64,000 nt of DNA, from contig CAVZCL010000005.1 of assembly GCA_963773745.1 (NCBI GenBank), forward strand, positions 930,001-994,000. The letters run 5' to 3'. How positions within the stretch are numbered: the stretch's first letter is position 1; the number at the start of each line of letters is the position of its first letter. Of this stretch, positions 10,355 to 18,410 are shown one piece after another. The notes beneath the pieces are model-generated. The model saw only the letters and a list, made by a program, of their open reading frames with translations. It was not told the DNA's origin and made no database searches. The stretch is from UBA5069 sp963773745. Its GTDB lineage: Bacteria > Chloroflexota > Anaerolineae > Caldilineales > Caldilineaceae. A program made the position numbers and the translations under genes.

Positions 10355-10693
10355 GCAGCGAGTTTGTCGCGGCAGCCCAGGTGGCGGCGCACTCTTCGGC
10401 CTGCGTAGCGGGGGGCTTGCAGCCGTTCGACTCATGCCGCAGAGACTCTTTCTTGCGTAGCGGCGGTGTAAGCCGCCGTTCTCAGGGACGAGTCGCGCTC
10501 GGCTACCTACGGCGGCTTACACCGCCGCTACGCAGGGTAGCGCACTTCGGAGACGCACCACTTCAGCCCCCGTAGGTTTGGAGCGCGTCGCGTCCTCGAG
10601 AACGGCGGCTGAAGCCGCCGCTACGTGATGCAACGCTGCGGCGCGCAAACCGGAGGGCCGTAAACCCTCCGCTACGAAAGTGGGCAGCTCCTG
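10355..10693. repeat. Gene-free spacer packed with GCCGCCGCTACG hairpin repeats
   Basis: About 340 bp without a credible gene. It contains several inverted copies of a GTAGCGGCGG / CCGCCGCTAC word (10456-10474, 10509-10534, 10602-10625 and others) and a shrunken copy CGGAGGGCCGTAAACCCTCCG near 10650. The stretch 10571-10625 is also found at 62786-62839 and, degenerate, at 35623-35682. Confidence 0.85.
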
Positions 10694-11215
10694 ATGGTGG
10701 ACGCCGAGCTGGTTATCGAGTACATCGTGCTCGGCATTGACCCCGGCACCGCCCTCACCGGCTACGGCGTGGTGGGGCAGGACCGCCGGGGTGACTTTCA
10801 CCTGCTGGCGTGCGGCGTCTTTCGCACGCAGCCCACAACCCCAATGCCCATGCGCCTGCGCGAGCTCTTTGGCGACGTGCAGGCGCTGATTGACGAATTC
10901 TCTCCCAACGAGGTGGCCGTGGAGAAGCTCTTTTTTGGGCGCAACGTGACGACGGCTATCTCGGTGGGGCAGGCGCGCGGCGCAATTCTGCTGGCGGCGG
11001 CGCTCAAGGATTGCCCCGTGGTCGAGTACACCCCCGCCGAGGTGAAGCAGGCCATTAGCGGCTATGGCAACGCCGACAAGCGTCAGGTGCAGGAGATGGT
11101 GCAGCGCACGCTCGACCTGGCCGAGCCGCCCCGCCCCGATGATGCAGCCGACGGTGTGGCCATTGCCCTCTGTCACTTGCAAACAGTGGAATACCGAAAG
11201 CGGGTTGGCTTATGA
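10694..11215 (+). CDS. ruvC: Holliday junction endonuclease RuvC
   Basis: A 173-residue nuclease that resolves Holliday junctions as a dimer with RuvAB. The first catalytic Asp is in VLGIDPGTALTGYG (Asp16). The Glu lies in EVAVEKLFFGRNV, and the C-terminal Asp pair in RPDDAADGVAIAL. The start at 10694 gives a 10-residue N-terminal extension over E. coli RuvC; a start at the GTG before LGIDPG is also possible. Its TGA stop overlaps the ruvA ATG (ATGA), so the two are translationally coupled. No ruvB is present in the window. Confidence 0.95.
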   Translation: MVDAELVIEYIVLGIDPGTALTGYGVVGQDRRGDFHLLACGVFRTQPTTPMPMRLRELFGDVQALIDEFSPNEVAVEKLFFGRNVTTAISVGQARGAILLAAALKDCPVVEYTPAEVKQAISGYGNADKRQVQEMVQRTLDLAEPPRPDDAADGVAIALCHLQTVEYRKRVGL

Positions 11216-11802
11216 TCCGGTTGGTGCGCGGCGTGGTAGCGGGCAAGGGCAAGGACTATCTGATTATCGACATGGGCGGTGCAGGCGGCGGCGTTGGCCT
11301 GAAGGTCGCTGCGCCCGAGCCGACGGTCGTCAAGCTGCCGGTGGACCAAAGCGTGCTCCTGCACACCTACCTGCAGGTGCGCGAGGATGCGCTGACGCTC
11401 TACGGCTTTGAGAGCGAAGACGAGCTGGCCATGTTCGAGTTGCTGCTCACGGTGAGTGGCGTGGGGCCCAAGGTGGCCCTCGCCGCGCTGAGCGCCCTCT
11501 CGCCCGATGCGCTGCGCAACGCCCTCGCCGCCGAGGAGCCCGCGCTGATCTCGCGCGTGCCCGGCATTGGCAAGCGCACCGCCGAAAAGATCGTGCTCGA
11601 GCTCAAGGACAAGATGCGTGGCTCGGTCAGCGGCGGCGTGGCGTTGGTGCAAATGGTGGATGCCGATGCCGAGGTGGTGGATGCGCTCATCGGCCTTGGC
11701 TACAGCGTCATGGAATCGCAGCGGGCAGTGCAGGGGTTGCCCAAGGATGTAACCGGCGTGGAAGATCGCCTGCGCCTCGCGCTCAGCCGCTTCGCCTCGT
11801 AG
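11212..11802 (+). CDS. ruvA: Holliday junction DNA helicase subunit RuvA
   Basis: A 196-residue protein that binds four-way junctions and loads RuvB. The N-terminal OB-fold (MIRLVRGVVAGKGKDYLIID) is followed by the tandem helix-hairpin-helix region, with LLLTVSGVGPKVALAALS and VPGIGKRTAEKIVLELKDK. The C-terminal RuvB-binding domain includes DALIGLGYSVMESQRAV. It is coupled to ruvC by a 4-bp overlap and is full length. Confidence 0.96.
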   Translation: MIRLVRGVVAGKGKDYLIIDMGGAGGGVGLKVAAPEPTVVKLPVDQSVLLHTYLQVREDALTLYGFESEDELAMFELLLTVSGVGPKVALAALSALSPDALRNALAAEEPALISRVPGIGKRTAEKIVLELKDKMRGSVSGGVALVQMVDADAEVVDALIGLGYSVMESQRAVQGLPKDVTGVEDRLRLALSRFAS

Positions 11803-11999
11803 CTATTTACCTACGACGCAGAGGCGCAAAGGCGCGAAGTAAAGCAAAAGCAAGAAGAGCAAAAGCAAAAAGAGCACAAGGAAATGAAGCAGCTGTAGCA
11901 ACGGGTTGAGAGTCTGGTTTTTGTTTCCTGTTCTTTCCGCTTTTTCCGCGGTTTCTGCGTACAGAAATGTTATCCGTTCTCAAACAAGCGAGTTGATTT
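11803..11999. other. ruvA-efp spacer with a lone GCAAAGGCGC arm
   Basis: Positions about 11813-11880 carry the same low-complexity words as the long palindromes (ACGCAGAGGCGCAAAGGC, then GCAAAAGCAAGA), but no complementary arm follows. It may be a half-palindrome or a decayed one. The rest (11900-11999) is pyrimidine-rich and presumably holds the efp promoter, which I could not place. The efp ribosome site is weak. Confidence 0.6.
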
Positions 12000-12566
12000 A
12001 TGGCAGACGTACAGTCGCTGCGCCGCGGCGCCATCTACACCGAAGACGACGCCCTGTGGCGTGTGATTGACCACCAGCACATCAAAATGGGGCGCGGCTC
12101 GGCCACCGTGCGCCTCAAGGTGCGCAACGTGCGCACTGGCTCCACTGTGGAGAAGACCTACAACAACGGCCAGCGCGTCAATGATGTGGCGCTGGAAACG
12201 CACGAGGTGCAGTTCCAGTACACCGATGGCGACTTCTACCACTTTATGAACACCGAGACCTTCGAGCAACTCGCGCTTTCGCCGGTTGAGCTTGAGGGCA
12301 TCAAGGAGTATCTCACCGACAACCAGATTGTCATGGTGGAGATGTACGAGGCCGAGCCCATCAGCATTCGTTTGCCCACTACGGTGGACCTGAAGATTGT
12401 GGGCGCGGAGATGGGCGTGGTGGGTGACACAGCTGCTGGCACCCCCATGAAGGAGATTGAGCTGGAAACAGGGCTGCGCATACAGGCCCCCATGTACCTC
12501 AAGGTGGGGGAGCTGGTGCGGATTGACACACGCGACGGCAGCTTCGTGACACGCGTGAAGAGCTAA
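12000..12566 (+). CDS. efp: Translation elongation factor P
   Basis: A 188-residue EF-P of standard three-domain length. It rescues ribosomes stalled on polyproline. Domain I runs from RRGAIYTEDDALWRVIDHQH to VRNVRTGSTVEKTY; domains II and III carry YTDGDFYHFMNTETF and LETGLRIQAPMYLK. The domain I tip reads HIKMGRGSATV, so the residue at the position that is lysine in E. coli and B. subtilis is Arg32. Arginine there occurs in the EarP-rhamnosylated class and in unmodified EF-Ps; no modification gene is in the window. The Ala/Pro-rich lipoproteins around it are plausible clients. A clear hairpin terminator follows. Confidence 0.96.
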   Translation: MADVQSLRRGAIYTEDDALWRVIDHQHIKMGRGSATVRLKVRNVRTGSTVEKTYNNGQRVNDVALETHEVQFQYTDGDFYHFMNTETFEQLALSPVELEGIKEYLTDNQIVMVEMYEAEPISIRLPTTVDLKIVGAEMGVVGDTAAGTPMKEIELETGLRIQAPMYLKVGELVRIDTRDGSFVTRVKS

Positions 12567-12577
12567 ACTCGAATTTG

Positions 12578-12604
12578 ACAGCGAACGATAGTTCGCTGTT
12601 TGTA
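12578..12604 (+). terminator. Intrinsic terminator after efp
   Basis: ACAGCGAAC-GATA-GTTCGCTGT forms a perfect 9-bp stem with a tetraloop, 12 bp after the efp stop, followed by a short T/G stretch. The following 12605-12818 is AT-richer, with no gene that I can support. Confidence 0.8.
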
Positions 12605-12818
12605 TGGTGGGATGGGTGCTCGTTAGCGTTTCAGCACGGAAGGCGCATAGATTTCTGCGGGGCTTTGGCCCCACCAGGATTGCGAACAGCGACCACATTT
12701 TTTTCGAGCATCGGAAGTAACGATACTTTGTACCATGACGATTCGTAGTCCATTGGGCTGAAATCATCGAATCGTACTCACCACATCGAAAAAAGGTCCT
12801 GTAAAAGGGAGCAACCTC

Positions 12819-13166
12819 ATGGACAAAGAACAATTACTGACTATTGAAAGAGGTTTTTGGGGGCAGGGTACCGATTACTTTCGGGAACATGTTGCCGAAG
12901 AGGCAGTGTTTCTATTTCCCGGGATGCGATTAGATAGAGAAGAAAGTATTGACGGAGTCAAAAATAACCCTCGGTGGGATGATCTGGAAGTTGAGGATGC
13001 TCAAACTGTCCAAATCTCAGATACGGTTACCGCTTTATCGTATCGTGCCACAGGCAAAAGAAACGGGAGTTTACCCTACAAGGCCTTTGTTACCAGCATA
13101 TATGCGATGAGAGAAGATAAACCGAAGCTTGTTTTTCACCAGCACACGCCTGACCCGGAAAAGTAG
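12819..13166 (+). CDS. NTF2-like / DUF4440-type small protein
   Basis: A 115-residue protein that begins MDKEQLLTIERGFWGQGTDY. The core (FREHVAEEAVFLFPGM, VQISDTVTALSYRATGKR, FVTSIYAMREDKPKLVFHQHTP) follows the cone-shaped alpha+beta NTF2/SnoaL fold seen in DUF4440 proteins: a helix, then a curved sheet ending in a HQHTP strand. Base composition is visibly AT-richer than its neighbours (AAA, GAA, ATA codons), which suggests recent acquisition. It sits just left of a tRNA-Thr next to a decayed DNA methylase, so it may belong to the same foreign islet. Substrate or role unknown. Confidence 0.75.
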   Translation: MDKEQLLTIERGFWGQGTDYFREHVAEEAVFLFPGMRLDREESIDGVKNNPRWDDLEVEDAQTVQISDTVTALSYRATGKRNGSLPYKAFVTSIYAMREDKPKLVFHQHTPDPEK

Positions 13167-13200
13167 AATCAAAAACCCCAATCAAAACCACAAATAATCA

Positions 13201-13275
13201 CAGCAACCGCGCAACATAAAGGCACAGAGTAAGCAAAGAAACGCATTGCTCTTCCTTTGCGTTGCGCGGTTGCTG
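13201..13275. repeat. Inverted repeat, CAGCAACCGCGCAAC arms
   Basis: Perfect 15-bp arms at 13201-13215 and 13261-13275, with GCAAAG/CTTTGC words in the loop that partly pair. It lies between the NTF2-like gene and tRNA-Thr and probably acts as a terminator. Confidence 0.85.
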
Positions 13276-13344
13276 TTGGCGTATGGAGGGTGTGAATTTG
13301 CCCCAGAAGGGAGGCCCGCGTATAATTGTGCTTCTGAACTGATT

Positions 13345-13420
13345 GCCGTTGTAGCTCAGTCGGTAGAGCAGCGCAGCTCGTAATGCGCAGGTGCGAAGAG
13401 TTCGAGTCTCTTCGACGGCT
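13345..13420 (+). tRNA. tRNA-Thr (CGT), with one extra base in the anticodon loop
   Basis: The acceptor stem GCCGTTG/CGACGGC pairs fully with one G-U. The D arm is GCTC-AGTCGGTA-GAGC, and the T arm AAGAG-TTCGAGT-CTCTT. The anticodon stem GCGCA/TGCGC encloses GCTCGTAA, an 8-nt loop; normal tRNAs have 7 nt. Removing the G at 13376 gives CTCGTAA with anticodon CGT, the usual tRNA-Thr. The variable loop is 7 nt. No CCA is encoded. The extra base may be an assembly error like the many frameshifts, or the gene may be damaged. A truncated methylase gene ends at its 3' side. Confidence 0.82.
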
Positions 13421-14159
13421 CGTAACGAGAAGCTTTTGAGCGCCGCGTATCCATGGGTATAGGGCGGGTCGCAATAGAACAGAGTTTCCTCGCTGTCGTA
13501 GCTGGCGATTATGGCAATCGTTTCGTCGTGCTCTATTTGTACTGACAGCAAGCGACTGGCCACCCACTCCAGTTCAGGGACGCTACCGAGCCAACCGAAA
13601 CGGCGCCCGCCATGCCCGCACGACTCGTGTTCAAACAATTTGCCCACCGCCCGATTGATGCAGTCTGGGCAAGCCCAGTTCTGACTGTCGCGCACGTACG
13701 AAGAATCTTCGCGCACGCTCAAGCTCACTCAGCTGTCGCTCGAGTCATTCTCTTCCGGCTCGTAAATCCGGACCACGCTGTATGCACTGCCATTTTCTGT
13801 TTCCGCAATTCTGGTCTGAAGCCCGTTTGCGGTACACCTGCGATGATGGGTTGTATTTTGGCCGGGTACTGCCATTAGACTCTATCGCAAGCGCATATTC
13901 TTCGCGCGAGAATGGGGTAAGCCCAATTTGTCGTACTAATTCTTCCGGCTGCGTACGGAGAACACTGAAGAAATTGACAACTTCGCTGTCAACGTCGTTG
14001 TATGTTTCGACGGGTGAAGGAGCGCGATTGATGAGAACAGCTGCTGAGCCACCAAAAGGGCTCACAATAGTGATTGCATGCGGGCAAGAGAGGCAGCAAC
14101 CATTCAAGATGACTGAATTTTCCCCCGTACCAGCCGAACGCAATATGCTTCCGACCCAT
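13421..14159 (-). pseudogene. D12-class DNA N6-adenine methyltransferase, broken
   Basis: Pieces of one methylase appear in order in different frames: MGRKHIAFGWYGGKFSHLEW (from 14159), EPFGGSAAVLINRAPSPVET, TPFSREEYALAIE, LSELERARRFFVRARQ, GRWANCLNTSRAGMAGAVS, GSVPELEWVASRLLSVQIEH and LFYCDPPYTHG. These match the N-terminal GGK motif, the PFGGS motif and the catalytic DPPY of Dam-like enzymes. There are at least four frame changes, an apparent extra stretch of roughly 100 bp after SREEYALAIE, and a hard end about ten codons after DPPY where the sequence becomes the tRNA-Thr. It is AT-richer than the genome. It is most likely a remnant of a mobile element that used the tRNA as its attachment site. 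Confidence 0.8.
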
Positions 14160-14276
14160 ATATCGCTCCTCTCTCGATACGATACCAACAACTGCAGACG
14201 CCTATCTTGAACTCTACTATAACATATTCCGAAACACAGAACAATTGTTCGACATACGGTGGTCCAGGTGATTACA

Positions 14277-15261
14277 CTACAGCATCTCATCACCAATCAG
14301 CCTTGTGAAGGTGGCAGCGTCTATATTGCTGCCGCAGACAATCAGCCCCACGCGCTGCCCGCGCAGCGTGTCGAGCAGGGGGCCGCAGAGCGCCGCCGTG
14401 GCAGCCGCGCCGGCAGGCTCCACCGCCAGCTTCATGCCCAGGAAGAGCAAGCGCATGGCGGCTCGCATCTGCGCGTCGCTCACAAGCACAATCTCGTCCA
14501 CATAGCGGCGGCAGAGGTCAAACGAATAGGGGAGCGCCATGGGTGCGCCCAGGCTGTCGGCAATCGTGCGCACCTGCTCAATGGCCTGTACGCTGCCCGC
14601 TACAAAGCTGCGGCGCATGGAATCGGCCCCCTCGGGCTCCACGCCGTAGACGCGGCACTGCGGCCGTAACTGCTTGATGGCCGCTGCCATCCCCGCCGCC
14701 AGTCCGCCGCCGCCAATGGGGATGATAACAGCGTCCATCTCTGCCGCCTGCGTGGCGAACTCAAGGCCAAGCGTAGCCGTGCCCAGCGCTGTCAGCGGCC
14801 CCTCGAAGGGGTGCACCAAGAAAACGCCCCTCCTCCTCCTGAATCTGCGCCACACGTGCAAAAGCCAGCTTCACATCATCCACCAGCACCACCTCGGCGC
14901 CCAGCGCGCGGCAGCGCGCCACACGCAGCGGGTTGGCCGTGCGCGGCATGACGACCTTGGCCGATGTGTCGAGCAGCGCTGCCGCATAGGCCACGGCAAT
15001 GGCATGGTTGCCGGCGCTCACCGCCGTCACGCCGCGGTTGAGGGCTGCGCGGTCAAGGTCGAGCATCACCGTCAGGGCGCCGCGCGGCTTGAAGCTGCCC
15101 GTGTGCTGGAAGAGTTCCAACTTGAGGATGACCTCGGTCTCGTCGCCCACGGCCTGCTCAATGTCTGGGCCAAGCCAGCGCCAAACGGGCGTTTCGCGCA
15201 CCAGATCACCGAGGTGTGCGCGGGCGGCGCGAATGCGGTCAATGTGGACGGTATCGGGCAT
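14277..15261 (-). CDS. Threonine/serine dehydratase-like PLP enzyme (frameshifted)
   Basis: A fold-type II PLP enzyme. The N-terminal part has ELFQHTGSFKPRGA, whose Lys carries PLP, and SAGNHAIAVAYAA. The reading frame breaks near 14820-14830, after the IQEEEGR segment. The rest, FLVHPFEGPLTALGTATLG, IPIGGGGLAAGMA (phosphate-binding glycine loop) and the end VCGSNIDAATF, is in the next frame. Restored length is about 327 residues, that of the short catabolic threonine dehydratase or serine racemase group; there is no C-terminal ACT regulatory domain. It would deaminate threonine or serine to the 2-oxo acid. It reads alone, with the foreign islet downstream. Confidence 0.88.
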
Positions 15262-15807
15262 GAAAGCTCCTTATGATCATTGTCGTCGCGCGTTGGGAAT
15301 GGAGAAGAACAAGGTATTTTCAGCGCCACCTGCTGTGCCTGCAGGGATGCCTTCACCGGCAGCGGGTCGTACGTCTCCCTTTGACAGTCGCGTCGCTGGC
15401 CCAACCATGCGCGCCGCCTCAGGCAGGCAGACAACGTGGCGCCGCCCTCTTGGTTAGGGATGTCATAGCGACGAAAATCGGCGCTGCTGGGGTTTACAGT
15501 TCACGTGAATGAGACCGTGTGCAACATCAGATTGCACGCAATCACAGTGCTATGGTACCCAGAGACGCGACGTGGTGCAATTCAACCTGCACCTGAACCA
15601 GGGCGACGTTCCGGATCGACTGCCGGCGACCAGCGGCGCTCCGCACACGCACGCGTCCTCCAGCCCCAAACCTCGCCGTTCTGCATCACAGGGCGTTCGT
15701 ACCGCTGTCCCGCCACAATCGATTTTGCCTCGATCGCGCCGCGGGCGAAAGCGGTCGCTTTGTGTCCGAAACCGGCAATATCCAGTCTAATTACGTACAT
15801 TTCCCCC
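15262..15807. other. Gene-poor stretch with one doubtful 72-codon ORF
   Basis: No gene here is convincing. The best candidate is a minus-strand ORF at 15582-15800, whose start MYVIRLDIAGFGHKATAF follows a GGGGG run placed rather close to the ATG. It contains SIVAGQRYERPVMQNGEVWG, which looks protein-like, but I recognise no family. It may be a remnant. Confidence 0.35.
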
Positions 15808-15836
15808 TTGAAATACATACGTAGAACTGCTACACT
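15808..15836 (+). promoter_or_regulatory. Sigma70-type promoter for the multicopper oxidase
   Basis: TTGAAA (15808-15813), 17 nt, then TACACT (15831-15836) preceded by TGC (extended -10). The leader to the start codon would be about 158 nt. Confidence 0.65.
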
Positions 15837-16000
15837 GTTGCACCCCTCCCCGTTTGTGACGATGTCTCTCTGCAACAGCGACTTCTTTTTGCCAACAGCC
15901 GAGCGTTCGTTCACTGGCAATCCTGCCTGTGTTCTTTGTTGCATCTTTCACGCCTCTCTGGCCCGCATGCATCCAACCCATACCCCAAGGAGATATGCCC

Positions 16001-18211
16001 ATGCTGACCCGTCGCTCGTTCCTCAAGTTAGGCGCCGGAGCCACCGCTGGTCTCTGGCTCACGACCGTTGTTGGAGGCGTCAAGACAACATATGCCGTTC
16101 CAATGGACGCCATCCCTGGGGGTACGCTTGACCCCGTGATAGACAACATCCCGAAGTACCAGACGGCAATGCTGATCCCCCCTGTCATGCCGCGCGCCGG
16201 CACCATCAAGGCCAGGGGCGGAAAGAACATCGACTACTACGAGATTTCGATGAGGCAGTTCAGCCAGCAGATCTTGCCGGCAACGCTTCCGGCAACCACC
16301 GTGTGGGGATACGGTTCCGTCAATGGCGGACGCGACAAGAGGGCGCTCCTGCTCCACAACGCGCCGTCGCTTACCATCGAAGCGCAGGTAGGCAGGCCCG
16401 TACGCATCAAGTGGATCAACGATCTGAAGGATGACAACGGCAACTATCTGCCCCATCTGCTGACTGTTGATCCGACGCTGCACTGGGCCAACCCGCCCGG
16501 CGGCACAGATTTTCGCGACACGCGGCCAACCTTCAACGCAACTGCCGAACCATACACCGGCCCCGTGCCCATTGTCACCCATGTGCATGGCGCGGTGGGC
16601 GTTGGCGACGAGAGCGACGGCTACGCCGAAGCATGGTACCTGCCGGCCGCAGCGAATACTCCGGCAGGCTACGCCACCGAAGGCACTTGGTACAACTTTC
16701 TTGCCGGCAAAGCAGCAGCAAGCCATGGGGCAACCTGGGGCCCGGGCTTTGCCACCTTCCAGTACCCGAACGACAACCGCGCGTCCACGCTCTGGTATCA
16801 CGATCATACGTTGGGCATGACACGCCTCAACGTCTACGCCGGGCCCGCCGGCTTCTACATCGTGCGCGGCGGGCCGGCAGGCGATGATGCCGTGCGGGAC
16901 ACCCGTAGCGGCGGGCCGGCGGCGCTGCCTGGGCCTGCTCCTAAAGAGGGCGACAAGTTCCCGCCCAACAAAACTTACCGCGAGATCCCCATTGTCATTC
17001 AGGATCGCGCGTTCAACGCGGACGGCTCGCTCTTCTATCCAGACAGCCGCACCTTCTTCGATGGGATCGCCGGCCCGCACATCGGAGATAGCGATACAGA
17101 TGGGGATGAGATGGGAGACGCCGCTTTCTCCCCGTACTGGAATCCCGAGTTCTTTGGCAACTGCATCATGGTCAACGGCAACACATGGCCGTTTCAGACA
17201 GTCGAGCAGCGGCGCTACCGCTTCCGCTTCCTCAACGGCTGCCAGTCGCGCTTCCTGATCCTGGACTTTGCAAACATTCCGGGCGTGGAGGTATGGCAGA
17301 TCGGAAACGAAGGCGGCTTCCTGACGGCGCCGGTGAACCTCACGGCGCTGGGCAATACGCTGCTCATGGCTCTGGCAGAGCGCGCCGACGTCATCGTCGA
17401 CTTCACCAACGTGCCCGTGGGCAACTACATATTGGGCAACCTGGGGCCCGACGAGCCCTTTGGCGGCGGTGTGCCGGGCGTGGACTTCGCGGTGGCCGAC
17501 CCTGCGTCGACGGGCCAGATCATGCAGTTCCGCGTCGTGCCGGCCACGGAGCGGGACAAGACCACGCCTCCCGCGTTCCTGCAACTGCCTGCAATCGCAC
17601 CGCTGCCGCCCGCGAGCGTGACGCGCCCGCTGGCGCTGATTGAGAAGATGGGCATGGGCACGGATGCGGACGGCGTCATGCTGGAGGGCCCCGTCGAGGC
17701 GCTGCTGGGCACTGTCGAAGCGGGTGAGGCGGTGGCGCGGCTGTGGATGGAAGCCGTGACCGAGAATCCAGCCCCGGGCGCCACCGAAGTGTGGGAGTTC
17801 TACAATACGACGGGCGACGCCCACCCTATGCACATCCACGAGGTCGTCTTCGAAGTCGTCAATCGTGAAGGGCTGCTCATGGACGATGATGACGAGGTGG
17901 TCGAACCGATTCAGTTAACCGGTAACGTTGCACCGCCCGCGCCGTGGGAGAGCGGATTCAAGGACACGGTGATCGCGTACCCGGGTGAGGTCACGCGTGT
18001 GCGCATGCAGTTCGGCCAAACGCAAGGCCAGTTTGTTTGGCACTGCCACATTGTTGAGCACGAGGACAACGAGATGATGCGCCCGTTCCGCATTGGCGCC
18101 CTGCAGCCCGGCCAGCCCAGCGAGTCCGGTATGATGGCGGCGCCGCTCAACGCGGCCGAAGCGATTGACGACGCGCAGCACGTCTACCTGCCCACCGTCG
18201 TGAACGACTAA
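16001..18211 (+). CDS. Tat-exported multicopper oxidase
   Basis: A 736-residue protein from the ATG at 16001, which has AAGGAG 8 nt upstream; the ATG at 15995 would be too close. The N-terminus has a twin-arginine signal, TRRSFLKLGAGATAGLWL. Copper ligands are in HVHGAVG and WYHDHTLGMTRLNVYAG in the first cupredoxin domain, and in HPMHIHEVVFEVVNRE and HCHIVEHEDNEMMRPF in the last. The HCHxxxHxxxxM pattern supplies the type 1 site with a Met axial ligand and the trinuclear site. It is closest in style to CotA, bilirubin-oxidase or phenoxazinone-synthase-type laccases, which oxidise phenolics or metals and reduce O2 to water. It implies at least micro-oxic life. It has its own promoter and terminator. 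Confidence 0.93.
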   Translation: MLTRRSFLKLGAGATAGLWLTTVVGGVKTTYAVPMDAIPGGTLDPVIDNIPKYQTAMLIPPVMPRAGTIKARGGKNIDYYEISMRQFSQQILPATLPATTVWGYGSVNGGRDKRALLLHNAPSLTIEAQVGRPVRIKWINDLKDDNGNYLPHLLTVDPTLHWANPPGGTDFRDTRPTFNATAEPYTGPVPIVTHVHGAVGVGDESDGYAEAWYLPAAANTPAGYATEGTWYNFLAGKAAASHGATWGPGFATFQYPNDNRASTLWYHDHTLGMTRLNVYAGPAGFYIVRGGPAGDDAVRDTRSGGPAALPGPAPKEGDKFPPNKTYREIPIVIQDRAFNADGSLFYPDSRTFFDGIAGPHIGDSDTDGDEMGDAAFSPYWNPEFFGNCIMVNGNTWPFQTVEQRRYRFRFLNGCQSRFLILDFANIPGVEVWQIGNEGGFLTAPVNLTALGNTLLMALAERADVIVDFTNVPVGNYILGNLGPDEPFGGGVPGVDFAVADPASTGQIMQFRVVPATERDKTTPPAFLQLPAIAPLPPASVTRPLALIEKMGMGTDADGVMLEGPVEALLGTVEAGEAVARLWMEAVTENPAPGATEVWEFYNTTGDAHPMHIHEVVFEVVNREGLLMDDDDEVVEPIQLTGNVAPPAPWESGFKDTVIAYPGEVTRVRMQFGQTQGQFVWHCHIVEHEDNEMMRPFRIGALQPGQPSESGMMAAPLNAAEAIDDAQHVYLPTVVND

Positions 18212-18247
18212 GCGGCCACAGGCGCGATGGCTGTTGCCGGCTGAATC

Positions 18248-18280
18248 AAGAGGTGAGGGGCGCGCCCCTCACCTCTTTGC
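18248..18280 (+). terminator. Terminator after the multicopper oxidase
   Basis: A perfect 15-bp palindrome, AAGAGGTGAGGGGCG and its complement (18248-18277), running into TTGC, 37 bp after the stop. Confidence 0.8.
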
Positions 18281-18354
18281 TTGCTGCCCGGCGACACGCA
18301 GCAAGCCGCCGAACGGGTGGCTGAAGACCGCTCGAGCGCAACGGGTGGTGGAAG

Positions 18355-18363
18355 TGCTACAAT
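18355..18363 (+). promoter_or_regulatory. Extended -10 promoter for the mutase gene
   Basis: TGCTACAAT at 18355-18363 matches the extended -10 used at several other sites in the window. It lies about 48 bp upstream of the start codon. The -35 is weak. Confidence 0.5.
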
Positions 18364-18410
18364 AGAGCCATCCACCGTGGCATTGGCAAGTTAGCCCCTG
18401 GAGGTGAGCA

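Noticed and set aside
13198..13728. A 176-codon minus-strand frame reading through tRNA-Thr
   Set aside because: Only its first part is methylase sequence. The rest is antisense to the tRNA and the repeat, so I treat it as part of the pseudogene.
15505..16131. A 208-codon plus-strand ORF upstream of the multicopper oxidase
   Set aside because: It overlaps the likely promoter and the true oxidase start, lacks a ribosome site and has no similarity.
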